Positions 44,507 to 51,491 of a DNA stretch of 64,000 bases are shown here, piece after piece. This stretch comes from Clostridium sp. BNL1100 (lineage in GTDB: Bacteria; Bacillota; Clostridia; Acetivibrionales; DSM-1351), in contig NC_016791.1 of assembly GCF_000244875.1 (NCBI RefSeq), positions 4,221,001 to 4,285,000 on the forward strand, in the 5' to 3' direction. Numbering within the stretch: position 1 is the first letter of the stretch; each line of letters starts with the position of its first letter. The notes beneath the pieces are model-generated. The model was not told the DNA's origin. It was given only the letters and a program-made list of their open reading frames with translations, and ran no database searches. A program made the translations under genes and the position numbers.

Positions 44507-44621
44507 GAAATTCACCTTTCCTTTCAAAAATTTTGTTTATTAAATTATCAACCTCATCAAAGAATACATTTTATAAATCTGCTCCTTCGAAAAGATTGGT
44601 ATTTCTAATATTGCTGATTTG

Positions 44622-45056
44622 TTACTCCTGTTTAAGGCCGCCTTCCACAGCTATATTTCCCATAGGTTCCTCTGACGGTGTTTCCTTATAAACATAGAAA
44701 TTGTAATTTACGTAAAAAAGCAGTACACCCTCGACAACCTCGCAGCTCATTTTGGAACCTCTGAACAAATCTGCTTCCATTAAAATGGATTCCAGAGTAT
44801 CATAGAGGCGATCCGCAACCTGACAAATTTCTGTATTCTTGTTTGCGGTTGCGGGACAATACTTAATAGTAAATCGTTGCTCTCTGTAGTACCTCTTTCC
44901 TGTTATCTGCTTCTGAGTGAAATTATTAAGAGAAATAAAAAAGCAAGGTGATGTCAGCCCCTGCTCTGCCTCTTCTTTATATACTGCAATAGAACTTCCA
45001 AAATCTTGGGTTAGTTTAGTTGCAATTGCATCAATTACCTCAATAAGAATAATAAT
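44622..45056 (-). CDS. Tail terminator-like protein with non-standard start
   Basis: 144 codons in frame from the ATT triplet at 45056 to TAA 44622-44624. Sequence IEVIDAIATKLTQDFGSSIA and KEEAEQGLTSPCFFISLNNF fits phage tail terminator proteins (DUF6838-like). There is no ATG, GTG or TTG between the upstream in-frame stop and residue 95. GGGAGGG lies right before ATT ATT ATT. Either ATT is used, or translation enters by +1 shift from a 15-codon ATG ORF (45040-45087) with an excellent GAGGAGGTATTTGT site, or a start codon was lost. Family recognition is by recalled motif. Confidence 0.65.
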   Translation of the reverse strand: MIILIEVIDAIATKLTQDFGSSIAVYKEEAEQGLTSPCFFISLNNFTQKQITGKRYYREQRFTIKYCPATANKNTEICQVADRLYDTLESILMEADLFRGSKMSCEVVEGVLLFYVNYNFYVYKETPSEEPMGNIAVEGGLKQE

Positions 45057-45087
45057 CCCTCCCTGCTGTTTGAATTTTAATTAACAT
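45040..45087 (-). CDS. 15-codon ORF at the head of the tail operon
   Basis: ATG at 45087 with the best ribosome site of the cluster, reading MLIKIQTAGRDYYSY and a TGA that overlaps the start region of the tail terminator gene. It may be a leader peptide, the true N terminus of the terminator joined by a frameshift, or the stub of a deleted gene. Confidence 0.4.
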   Translation of the reverse strand: MLIKIQTAGRDYYSY

Positions 45088-45099
45088 ACAAATACCTCC

Positions 45100-45183
45100 T
45101 CACATCTTTTCATTTAATGGGAACAAAAAAGGAGCCGGAATATTATCCGCCCCCCATTCAACTTCAAGTTCCTTTTGAAATAT
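45100..45183 (-). pseudogene. Possible C-terminal stub of a lost phage gene
   Basis: A 27-codon open stretch without start, IFQKELEVEWGADNIPAPFL and on to a TGA followed at once by GAGGAGG of the next ORF. Spacing is that of a normal gene end in a phage operon, so it may mark the deletion of head genes. Confidence 0.3.
45119..45167 (-). promoter_or_regulatory. Possible late promoter and operator of the tail operon
   Basis: Minus-strand TTGAAG (45167-45162), 16-base spacer, TAATAT (45145-45140), followed by TTGTTCCC (plus GGGAACAA, 45119-45126), the same octamer found three times upstream of the regulator genes. The promoter is weak; the octamer match is exact. Confidence 0.45.
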
Positions 45184-45206
45184 TTAGTTGTCTCTTTCTA
45201 CAAATA

Positions 45207-45662
45207 CTATTTTACATCATATATACTGGTATTGGTTGGTATTGTTTTTAGAAATTTATCATGTTTTTTTCTTACGGTCTCCCATGAGTAGCTCATACAT
45301 TCTCCGGTCTGCTCCCAGGTCAATCCGTCTATGTAGCGGTAAACCATTATCTGTCTTACAGTGCTGTCCTCAATACTTTCTATGAATTCATAGGTCTTGT
45401 TAATTTTTCCCATAAGGCTTTGTGTTTTGATTCTAATTCGTACTCCAATCTCATTCCTCTCTTTAATACATTCCTCAGACATTTCCTCACGGCCTGTAAT
45501 TGTAAATGATTTTGGCAAATATGGGAATTGTGCCATACTTCCTCTTACCTTATCAGTTACAATCGTTTCGTTGTCTCCATAGCTTAACTCCTGAAGTTTT
45601 TCATTTAGCTGCTTTATTTCTTTCTTTAGCTTAATTATCTGACTTAACTCTTCTTTTATCAT
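45207..45662 (-). CDS. ArpU/sigma-70 region-4-like phage activator
   Basis: 151 residues, AAAAGGAGAGTAAT before the ATG. N-terminal coiled coil (LSQIIKLKKEIKQLNEKLQE) and a C-terminal helix-turn-helix (QIMVYRYIDGLTWEQTGECM, SYSWETVRKKHDKFLKTI) like region 4 of sigma factors and the ArpU/DUF1492 late-gene regulators of Firmicute phages. It lies at the head of the tail operon in the same direction, so it likely switches on the structural genes. The ArpU type in enterococci controls autolysin export, the alternative. Confidence 0.85.
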   Translation of the reverse strand: MIKEELSQIIKLKKEIKQLNEKLQELSYGDNETIVTDKVRGSMAQFPYLPKSFTITGREEMSEECIKERNEIGVRIRIKTQSLMGKINKTYEFIESIEDSTVRQIMVYRYIDGLTWEQTGECMSYSWETVRKKHDKFLKTIPTNTSIYDVK

Positions 45663-45698
45663 ATTACTCTCCTTTTTATATAATCTAGCGCCGTGTTA

Positions 45699-45715
45699 TT
45701 CCCATTCGGGAACAA
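45699..45715. promoter_or_regulatory. Operator-like site 1 with TTCCC/GGGAA palindrome
   Basis: TTCCCATTCGGGAACAA between the activator start and its promoter. Contains the octamer GGGAACAA (45708-45715). Confidence 0.55.
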
Positions 45716-45749
45716 CTTGTTTAAAACAAATCTATAATTAAACGTACTT

Positions 45750-45778
45750 AATATAATCTTGTCTCTTATTGGGAACAA
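45750..45778 (-). promoter_or_regulatory. Activator promoter overlapping operator-like site 2
   Basis: TTGTTC (45778-45773), 17-base spacer, TATATT (45755-45750) on the minus strand. The -35 box is part of GGGAACAA at 45771-45778, so a bound repressor would block it. Confidence 0.6.
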
Positions 45779-45839
45779 TAAAATAATATCACCCGGACTT
45801 ACCAATGTCAATAAAAAGTCTCCAAATGGAAAATAAAAT

Positions 45840-45867
45840 TTGCATTTGGGAACAAAAGTTGTATAAT
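45840..45867 (+). promoter_or_regulatory. Regulator promoter containing operator-like site 3
   Basis: TTGCAT at 45840-45845, 16-base spacer, TATAAT at 45862-45867. GGGAACAA (45848-45855) lies within the spacer, fitting autorepression. Confidence 0.65.
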
Positions 45868-45900
45868 ATAATTGTTACGACTTACGCAGGAGGGTTTAAA

Positions 45901-46227
45901 ATGGCATCTATCAATGAAAGAATAAAAGAGTTAAGAACATCTCTGGGTTTTTCAGTTGATGAATTTGCAAAAATACTTGGTATTCATAGAAGTTCCGTTT
46001 ATAGATATGAAGGAGAAAATGAAAAAGAGACTAGAGATGTCCCTATGAATTTGGCTATATTAATTTCCGAAAAGTTCAACGTAAGCCTCGATTGGCTTGG
46101 AGGACTAACCGATACAAAGCAACCTGAGTTAAGTACAAACGAGATTACAGAAGTGTATGCTTCTCTAAATGAGGAAGCCAAAAAAGAATTATTTAACTAT
46201 GCAAATTATTTAAAAAATAAAATGTAG
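45901..46227 (+). CDS. Cro/CI-type helix-turn-helix repressor
   Basis: 108 residues from the ATG at 45901 (GCAGGAGGGTTTAAA). The HTH_XRE domain is LRTSLGFSVDEFAKILGIHR followed by SSVYRYEGENEKETRDVP (about residues 11-50). There is no LexA-like protease domain, so it cannot respond to RecA by self-cleavage; induction must go through another factor. It is divergent from the activator and probably represses it and itself through GGGAACAA sites. Confidence 0.88.
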   Translation: MASINERIKELRTSLGFSVDEFAKILGIHRSSVYRYEGENEKETRDVPMNLAILISEKFNVSLDWLGGLTDTKQPELSTNEITEVYASLNEEAKKELFNYANYLKNKM

Positions 46228-46300
46228 AAAGTACATTTTAAAATTGTTTACATAACAAGTATTATATAAATGCTTTGCTTTTTTCAGAATAAAAATAAAT

Positions 46301-46330
46301 AAAGGATTGAGATTATATCTCAATCCTTTA
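46301..46330. terminator. Bidirectional terminator between repressor and tRNA-Leu
   Basis: AAAGGATTGAGATT and AATCTCAATCCTTT stem with T-rich flanks. It serves the tRNA on the minus strand and the repressor gene on the plus strand. Confidence 0.8.
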
Positions 46331-46332
46331 TT

Positions 46333-46421
46333 TGGTGCCGAAGACCGGAATCGAACCGGTACGGGAGGTTAGTCCCGCAGGATTTTAAGTCCTGTGCGTC
46401 TGCCAGTTCCGCCACTTCGGC
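46333..46421 (-). tRNA. tRNA-Leu (UAA)
   Basis: 89 bases with encoded CCA; anticodon TAA in GGACTTAAAATCC. A long variable arm (GCGGGACTAACCTCCCGT) marks a class II tRNA, and acceptor GCCGAAG pairs with CTTCGGC. Confidence 0.95.
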
Positions 46422-46514
46422 ATATCAAAATCAACCGGCGACTAGCTTATTATAATACTATATCATGTCAGGTGTCAACACCTATTTGTCCAAATTTTTA
46501 ATAAGTCATACAGT

Positions 46515-46946
46515 TTAGTATTGTGCAGACTTTCTATATCCACTGCTGCCGCGTTTGGATTCAACACTTTTTTTCAGGTCATGTAATTTTTCATCGCTGT
46601 CCTTCATGAATTTTGCCAAGCGGTCTTCAAAGGAAGCGTTAGATGAATTGTTTTTCCCTGTGTTCCAGTCAACCTCTACCGGCGGCCTGGATTTAACTAT
46701 AGTGGGATTTTCTTCCATAGCTTTTTTAATTGACAGGCTTACCTTACCATTTGTATCAATAGATAAAACCTTTACTTTTACCATCTGATTTTCTTTAAGA
46801 TGAGCACTGACATCTTTAACGTATTCTTGAGCTACTTCAGAAATGTGAACAAGTCCTGTTTTTCCTTCGGGTAGTTGGACAAATGCCCCAAATGCTGTAA
46901 TACCAGTCACTTTACCCTCAACTATCTTACCTACTTCTAGTGGCAT
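46515..46946 (-). CDS. S1-domain RNA-binding protein (YabR-like)
   Basis: 143 residues from the ATG at 46946 (GAGGAGGATTTCTTATTTT upstream). A single S1 domain fills residues 3-75 (GKIVEGKVTGITAFGAFVQL, GKTGLVHISEVAQEYVKDV), followed by a basic, low-complexity tail. Position after divIC matches yabR of B. subtilis. Such proteins bind RNA or ribosomes; the precise role is not known. Confidence 0.9.
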   Translation of the reverse strand: MPLEVGKIVEGKVTGITAFGAFVQLPEGKTGLVHISEVAQEYVKDVSAHLKENQMVKVKVLSIDTNGKVSLSIKKAMEENPTIVKSRPPVEVDWNTGKNNSSNASFEDRLAKFMKDSDEKLHDLKKSVESKRGSSGYRKSAQY

Positions 46947-47065
46947 AAAATAAGAAATCCTCCTCAACAACAGCCATAGATAAGCAATCATAATGTACAG
47001 AATATTGTACATTGCTTAAAAGCAATTCGATTATATATCATATAATATAATCCGTCAAGCAATAG

Positions 47066-47344
47066 TTACTTATTGGTGTCTATGTAAATTTTCTCACCGT
47101 CTTTAACATACCCAAGCTTATCTCTTGCAATCTTTTCAGCAAACTCCTCTGTATTTATCAGAGACTTTTGTTTCTCCAGCTGCTGCTTTTTTACTTCCTC
47201 AGAATGAATATTTGCTTTTAAAGCAGATAACTTTGAATTACCTACCTCCAACAACGACTGTTGATGGTATACGGTATATGCAAAGTAGCAAAAAGCAGCA
47301 ATTAATATGAATGTCCATACAGTGAATTTCTTTCGTTTTTTCAT
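47066..47344 (-). CDS. divIC: Septum formation initiator (DivIC/FtsB)
   Basis: 92 residues: short cytoplasmic tail, one transmembrane helix (VWTFILIAAFCYFAYTVY, about 9-26), a coiled coil and an extracytoplasmic end DKLGYVKDGEKIYIDTNK typical of DivIC. It takes part in the FtsL-DivIB divisome complex. Confidence 0.9.
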   Translation of the reverse strand: MKKRKKFTVWTFILIAAFCYFAYTVYHQQSLLEVGNSKLSALKANIHSEEVKKQQLEKQKSLINTEEFAEKIARDKLGYVKDGEKIYIDTNK

Positions 47345-47420
47345 TGTCTTTCCTCGTAAGATATAATCTTTGATATGTTTATTTGTTATATTCTATATGT
47401 CGGCTAAAACTCCTTCAACA

Positions 47421-47960
47421 TTAAGTCTTTTTTCGAACTTTTCTTATAAATCTGCCCCAAACCTTCACCTTTTTAATTCTATTACTTGCTGCCCCTTTTG
47501 CCTTATGAGCCGCTTTTCCCAAAATCCGGAATAATAGTCTGCCCAATTTCCCAAAACATCGTCCGACAAACCTTAACGGTACTGATAAAATTTTAAAAAG
47601 TAATCTGAAAGGATAAGTTACCACCTTCCATATAAAAAGTAATACTTTTTTTATAAAATTAATAACCATCATTGAAGAGGCAATTACAATCCTGCTAAAA
47701 AGAGACAAATATAAAGTGACTCCAAGTATATTTCCGAGAAATATAAAACCTCTCATCTGTCCATCATTACTGTTATATACGGTTAAAAACACTATAATTG
47801 CGGACAGCAGCCAGTAAATTATGTCCTCTAAGCTTAGTATTATAACGTTTGTCTTAATTGCTCTTCTTTTTATTCTAAGAATATCATATAAAAAAGCTAA
47901 AATTCCACCTGCCAAAACAGCATAAAAAAATATGTATACCTGTTCAACAATTAAACTCAT
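47421..47960 (-). CDS. yabQ: Spore cortex biosynthesis protein YabQ
   Basis: 179 residues. The first 100 residues carry four hydrophobic helices (YIFFYAVLAGGILAFLYDIL start), the rest is strongly basic (GRCFGKLGRLLFRILGKAAH, KVKVWGRFIRK). YabQ is a mother-cell membrane protein needed for cortex formation. Lies between yabP and divIC as in B. subtilis. Confidence 0.9.
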   Translation of the reverse strand: MSLIVEQVYIFFYAVLAGGILAFLYDILRIKRRAIKTNVIILSLEDIIYWLLSAIIVFLTVYNSNDGQMRGFIFLGNILGVTLYLSLFSRIVIASSMMVINFIKKVLLFIWKVVTYPFRLLFKILSVPLRFVGRCFGKLGRLLFRILGKAAHKAKGAASNRIKKVKVWGRFIRKVRKKT

Positions 47961-47983
47961 TAGCTACCACAAGCCTTTATATT

Positions 47984-48268
47984 TTATTTAAACATTTTAC
48001 CGAAAAAGGACTTAGACTTGCCGGTTTCCCCATCACTGTATTCAAGTGAGAAAATATCTCCATCCACAACAAGCTCATTAGAATCAAGGTTCAGCTTGTT
48101 AATATGCAGTTCTGTACCCCTGATAATAAGAACACCTAAATCAGTTACAGCTATAATACTTTCTTCATTAAAGCTCTCTACGTCAACCACCCCGGTTACA
48201 CATAACTTCTCCCTGTTATCAAGAGTTATAATTTGATTCATAGGTTTTATAGTTTTTTTCTCTTCCAT
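47984..48268 (-). CDS. yabP: Sporulation protein YabP
   Basis: 94 residues with the family core QIITLDNREKLCVTGVVDVE and TDLGVLIIRGTELHINKLNL. YabP, with YqfC relatives, is a small sporulation protein of the cortex/coat stage. Ends FFGKMFK. Same order as in B. subtilis. Confidence 0.9.
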   Translation of the reverse strand: MEEKKTIKPMNQIITLDNREKLCVTGVVDVESFNEESIIAVTDLGVLIIRGTELHINKLNLDSNELVVDGDIFSLEYSDGETGKSKSFFGKMFK

Positions 48269-48343
48269 AAATCCAGCCTCCCTATTGTATCTTGCATAAA
48301 TCCCATTAATTATATATGCCTGTACAACATGAAAAAGAACATT

Positions 48344-48388
48344 AAAAAAGGATTTAATCCACCTCTTACAGTTGATTAAACCCTTTAT
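48344..48388 (-). terminator. Terminator after rqcP
   Basis: AAGGGTTTAATC and GATTAAATCCTTTTTT form a stem with a T-run on the minus strand, just after the rqcP stop. Confidence 0.65.
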
Positions 48389-48398
48389 ATTTTAATGT

Positions 48399-48638
48399 TT
48401 ATTTTAACATGTACATTTCCTTTGCATCATCTTTTGCAACATGTTCGGTTATGCGTGTTATTTCTATTTTAGTTATGTTATTTCCAAATTGAATTTCAAC
48501 TATATCCCCGACTTTTACTTCTGAACCGGGCTTGGCTACTCTATCATTTATCTTAACACGCCCTTGCTCACAAACCTCATTGGCAACTGTCCGCCTTTTT
48601 ATTAGTCTGCTGACTTTTAAATATTTGTCTATTCTCAT
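48399..48638 (-). CDS. rqcP: S4-domain ribosome quality-control protein RqcP
   Basis: 79 residues from the ATG at 48638 (TGGAGGGTCAAA upstream). S4 RNA-binding domain: MRIDKYLKVSRLIKRRTVAN, KPGSEVKVGDIVEI. RqcP (YabO) binds stalled 50S-peptidyl-tRNA and helps RqcH add Ala tails. Position next to yabP agrees. Confidence 0.9.
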   Translation of the reverse strand: MRIDKYLKVSRLIKRRTVANEVCEQGRVKINDRVAKPGSEVKVGDIVEIQFGNNITKIEITRITEHVAKDDAKEMYMLK

Positions 48639-48776
48639 TTTGACCCTCCACATTTCTGATATGTATCCGTATTGGCAGCTATACCAAAATCAATTGTCCG
48701 GTAATTCATAAAAGGAAATACAAGTTCAACGGGGGAAGCGTGACATTTTGCTCCCCTTGCTGAAACTTGCTGGGTA

Positions 48777-49052
48777 CTATTTGTTAATCATTTCCTTTAA
48801 GTCCTTGCCAGCCTTAAATACAGGAGCTTTACTCTCCGGAATATTTATTTCTTCCATTGTTTGTGGGTTTCTGCCTTTTCTGGCTGCTCTCTGTTTTACT
48901 TCGAATGATCCAAAGCCAATAAGCTGAACCTTGTCTCCACTGGTTAACGCTTCTTCTACGCTTTCCAGCATTGCATTTAAAGCTTTATCTGAGTCTTTTT
49001 TTGAAAGGCCTGACTTCTCTGCCATTTTGTCTACCAATTCCGATTTATTCAT
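48777..49052 (-). CDS. hup: HU-family DNA-binding protein
   Basis: 91 residues, a full HU: MNKSELVDKMAEKSGLSKKD start, IGFGSFEVKQRAARKGRNPQ beta arm with conserved Arg and Pro, PVFKAGKDLKEMINK end. HU bends and packs DNA. In B. subtilis hbs lies elsewhere; here it is between mazG and rqcP. Confidence 0.95.
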   Translation of the reverse strand: MNKSELVDKMAEKSGLSKKDSDKALNAMLESVEEALTSGDKVQLIGFGSFEVKQRAARKGRNPQTMEEINIPESKAPVFKAGKDLKEMINK

Positions 49053-49088
49053 TAGTAATTCCTCCCATTTGGTTACTACACTATGATT

Positions 49089-49883
49089 TTATCCATTTTC
49101 CTCACATTTATTCATTTTGGCCTCATTCCACAATTCATCCATCTCAGAAAGAGTCATATCATTTAAATCTTTTCCAAGTTCCGCTGATTTCTTCTCTATA
49201 TACTCGAATCTTTTTATAAATTTATTGGTAGATTGGGTTAGTGATAATTCGGGATGAACTTTGCAAAAACGAGATAAATTAACTACTGAAAAAAACACAT
49301 CGCCCATTTCTTCTTCAATTCCGGCTTTATTCGAAATTTTTACTTCCTGTTCCAATTCGTCTATTTCTTCTCTAATTTTAGCAAAAACATCTGATGTGTT
49401 ATCCCAGTCAAATCCCACTTGCGCCGCCTTTTGCTGAACCTTATAGCTCCGCATAAGTGCAGGCAGATTTTTAGGAACATCCTGAAGTACTGAGGCTTGG
49501 TTTACCAGCCCCTTTTCCTTTTTCTTTATTTCCTCCCAGTTCTCAAGAACCTCGTCGGAGGTATCGGCCTTTACATTTCCAAATACGTGAGGGTGACGGT
49601 GAATAAGCTTGTCACAAATTCCGTTGATTACATCCTCCATGGTAAAATCTTCGTTCTCTGCAGCTATAACTCCATGAAAGACAACTTGTAAAAGTACGTC
49701 TCCAAGTTCTTCAACCATCTTCTTTTTATCGTTTAAATCAACTGCTTCAAGGTACTCATAAGTTTCCTCAATAAAATACCTCTTTAAACTTTCATAGGTC
49801 TGCTCACGATCCCACGGACAACCGTTCTCGCTCCGCAGAGTCTTCATAATATCTATTAATCTATCCAGTTTACCTTCATTCAT
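49089..49883 (-). CDS. mazG: Nucleoside triphosphate pyrophosphohydrolase MazG
   Basis: 264 residues with two MazG domains. The first has the metal-binding motif EETYEYLEAVDLNDKKKMVE and EELGDVLLQVVFH; the second has EEEMGDVFFSVVNLSRF. It removes aberrant dNTPs. It lacks the N-terminal methylase part found in B. subtilis YabN. RWD-type start LDRLIDIMKTLRSENGCPWD is standard. Confidence 0.95.
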   Translation of the reverse strand: MNEGKLDRLIDIMKTLRSENGCPWDREQTYESLKRYFIEETYEYLEAVDLNDKKKMVEELGDVLLQVVFHGVIAAENEDFTMEDVINGICDKLIHRHPHVFGNVKADTSDEVLENWEEIKKKEKGLVNQASVLQDVPKNLPALMRSYKVQQKAAQVGFDWDNTSDVFAKIREEIDELEQEVKISNKAGIEEEMGDVFFSVVNLSRFCKVHPELSLTQSTNKFIKRFEYIEKKSAELGKDLNDMTLSEMDELWNEAKMNKCEENG

Positions 49884-50005
49884 ATTAATTCTCCAATTGC
49901 CTGTACGCAGCGTTTGTGTATTTTCCTTTTCTTGTTATTATACTACATTTTCAGCATTATAACCATTACAGGTGCAAATGAAAACTAATATATGTTCAAT
50001 TATTA

Positions 50006-50377
50006 TCAAAGAGCCCCTTCTTCCAAATCTTCTATTTCCGGTTCATCGAACTCTCTTTGCTTAGCGTCGGCAAAAAACACCCTGTCTGCAACAACTTCCG
50101 TAACATAGTGCCTGTTTTTTTCTTCATCCTCCCAAACTCTGGTATGTATGCTTCCCTGAAGGGCTATACGATGGCCCTTTGAAAAGTATTTGCTTGCAAA
50201 CTCTGCGGTTTTTCCCCATGTAACAACCGGTATAAAATCTGCCGTTTTATCATTTGTTACCTTTCTGGGGTCTCTATCTACGGCCAATGTAAATGATCCC
50301 ACCGCTCTCATTTTTTTGGTTGTGTACCTCAGATCAACATCTTTTGTTAACCTACCTACAAGACTGACATTATTCAT
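50006..50377 (-). CDS. ssb: Single-stranded DNA-binding protein with atypical tail
   Basis: 123 residues from the ATG at 50377 (AAAGGAGGATTTTTTT). The OB-fold (NNVSLVGRLTKDVDLRYTTK; FTLAVDRDPRKV, WGKTAEFASKYFSKGHRIAL) is complete, but the linker is very short and the acidic tip DDDIPF is replaced by EDLEEGAL. That tip recruits partner proteins, so this may be a second SSB like SsbB rather than the main one. Confidence 0.9.
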   Translation of the reverse strand: MNNVSLVGRLTKDVDLRYTTKKMRAVGSFTLAVDRDPRKVTNDKTADFIPVVTWGKTAEFASKYFSKGHRIALQGSIHTRVWEDEEKNRHYVTEVVADRVFFADAKQREFDEPEIEDLEEGAL

Positions 50378-50735
50378 AAAAAAATCCTCCTTTGTTCCAT
50401 TTATATAGGAACTAATTTTTATTACAGCAACCATTTCTCACGCTGCTATAGATATGTAATGCCGGACTTGTGAAAATAAGGTTGACATGTTCAAAGCTGT
50501 TAATGAAATATTAACGAAACGAAAAAATCTAAGAATTGTTACTTTAATTTGAATTTTAAAAAATTAAGAAACTTTTGATAAAAAAGAAATTTTTTAGAAA
50601 ATTTACTTACAAAGAAATTATATATTTTACAATACTACCTGTCAACTGTTAATATAAAAGGGAGGATTTATAATCCCCCCTAAATAAAACCAACCGATTA
50701 TATTTAAACCTAAAAATAACCTATTTACCTATACA
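50378..50735 (-). other. Intergenic region between ssb and spoVT
   Basis: 358 bases. It holds the spoVT terminator (50660-50680) and an AT-rich upstream region of ssb; the minus-strand stretch before ssb likely contains its promoter but no box pair stands out. No ORF. Confidence 0.5.
50660..50680 (-). terminator. Terminator of spoVT
   Basis: GGGAGGATT and AATCCCCCC stem with short loop and T-rich downstream, about 55 bases after the spoVT stop. Confidence 0.65.
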
Positions 50736-51290
50736 CTATTGTTCCATTTGTTTTCCTAAAAATCCTGCTGCTGATTGTGCGAGTTTTGCTTCAACTTCTC
50801 CCATTCTTACATTTGCATCCGTAGAAAGCATTATTACTGCTCCTATAGGATCACCTTCTGAAATGATTGGCGAAACAACCTGGGAGGTATATTTTCTTTC
50901 ACCATTTTCTTCTGCCAAAATTGAAATTGACTTTTCTTCAGGAGATTTTATAAGTAGTGTTGTTTTCTCCTCTATAGTTTTCTCAACATCAGAGCTAAGT
51001 TGCTTTTCAAGAAATTCTTTTTTTGATGCACCTGATACAGCAATTACTGTGTCTCTGTCAGTAATACAGGTAATGTGCCCGCTAGTCTTGTGCAGTGACT
51101 CTGCGTACTGTGTTGCAAAATCGCTGAGTTCTCCAATCGGAGAATATTTCTTTAAAATAACCTCCCCTTCCTTATCTGTAAATATTTCCAGAGGATCGCC
51201 CTCTCTAATTCTCAAGGTTCTTCTTATTTCTTTTGGTATTACAACTCTTCCTAAATCGTCTATACGTCTAACTATCCCAGTTGCTTTCAA
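50736..51290 (-). CDS. spoVT: Stage V sporulation regulator SpoVT (AbrB family)
   Basis: 184 residues. N-terminal swapped-hairpin AbrB domain MKATGIVRRIDDLGRVVIPK EIRRT (positions 1-25 in part) and C-terminal GAF domain (about 55-180). SpoVT tunes sigmaG-dependent gene expression in the forespore and spore resistance. TTAAGGAGGTAATATACTT lies before the ATG. Confidence 0.95.
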   Translation of the reverse strand: MKATGIVRRIDDLGRVVIPKEIRRTLRIREGDPLEIFTDKEGEVILKKYSPIGELSDFATQYAESLHKTSGHITCITDRDTVIAVSGASKKEFLEKQLSSDVEKTIEEKTTLLIKSPEEKSISILAEENGERKYTSQVVSPIISEGDPIGAVIMLSTDANVRMGEVEAKLAQSAAGFLGKQMEQ

Positions 51291-51410
51291 AGTATATTAC
51301 CTCCTTAATAGGTTATTTTAGTCTTATTATTGTTTTGTTGATGATTTTTTATACATAATTGGTAGTACAATTAGATACCAACCATTTTCTAGATATATTT
51401 CAGAGTTGTA

Positions 51411-51470
51411 AAAAGGGACTGAGTGCACATTTATTCGTTGTGCATTCAGTCCCTTATATTTTTTTATAAA
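51411..51470. terminator. Bidirectional terminator after the PrsA-type gene
   Basis: AAGGGACTGAGTGCACA and TGTGCATTCAGTCCCTT form a 17-base stem with T-runs on both sides. Confidence 0.85.
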
Positions 51471-51491
51471 AAGTAGTGTATATTAGTATAT

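Noticed and set aside
45699-45712. TTCCC-ATTC-GGGAA as a LexA box
   Set aside because: It does not contain GAAC-N4-GTTC; it fits better with the GGGAACAA operator set.
33542-46300. Whether the tail locus is an intact prophage
   Set aside because: No integrase, portal, capsid, terminase or attachment-site repeat could be found on either strand between the two tRNA genes.
46333-46421. tRNA-Leu as a phage attachment site
   Set aside because: No duplicate of the tRNA 3' end was seen near the other end of the tail cluster.
48654-48776. Stem GGGGAGC/GCTTCCCC between hup and rqcP as a terminator
   Set aside because: It has a long loop and no T-run, so it is unlikely to terminate.
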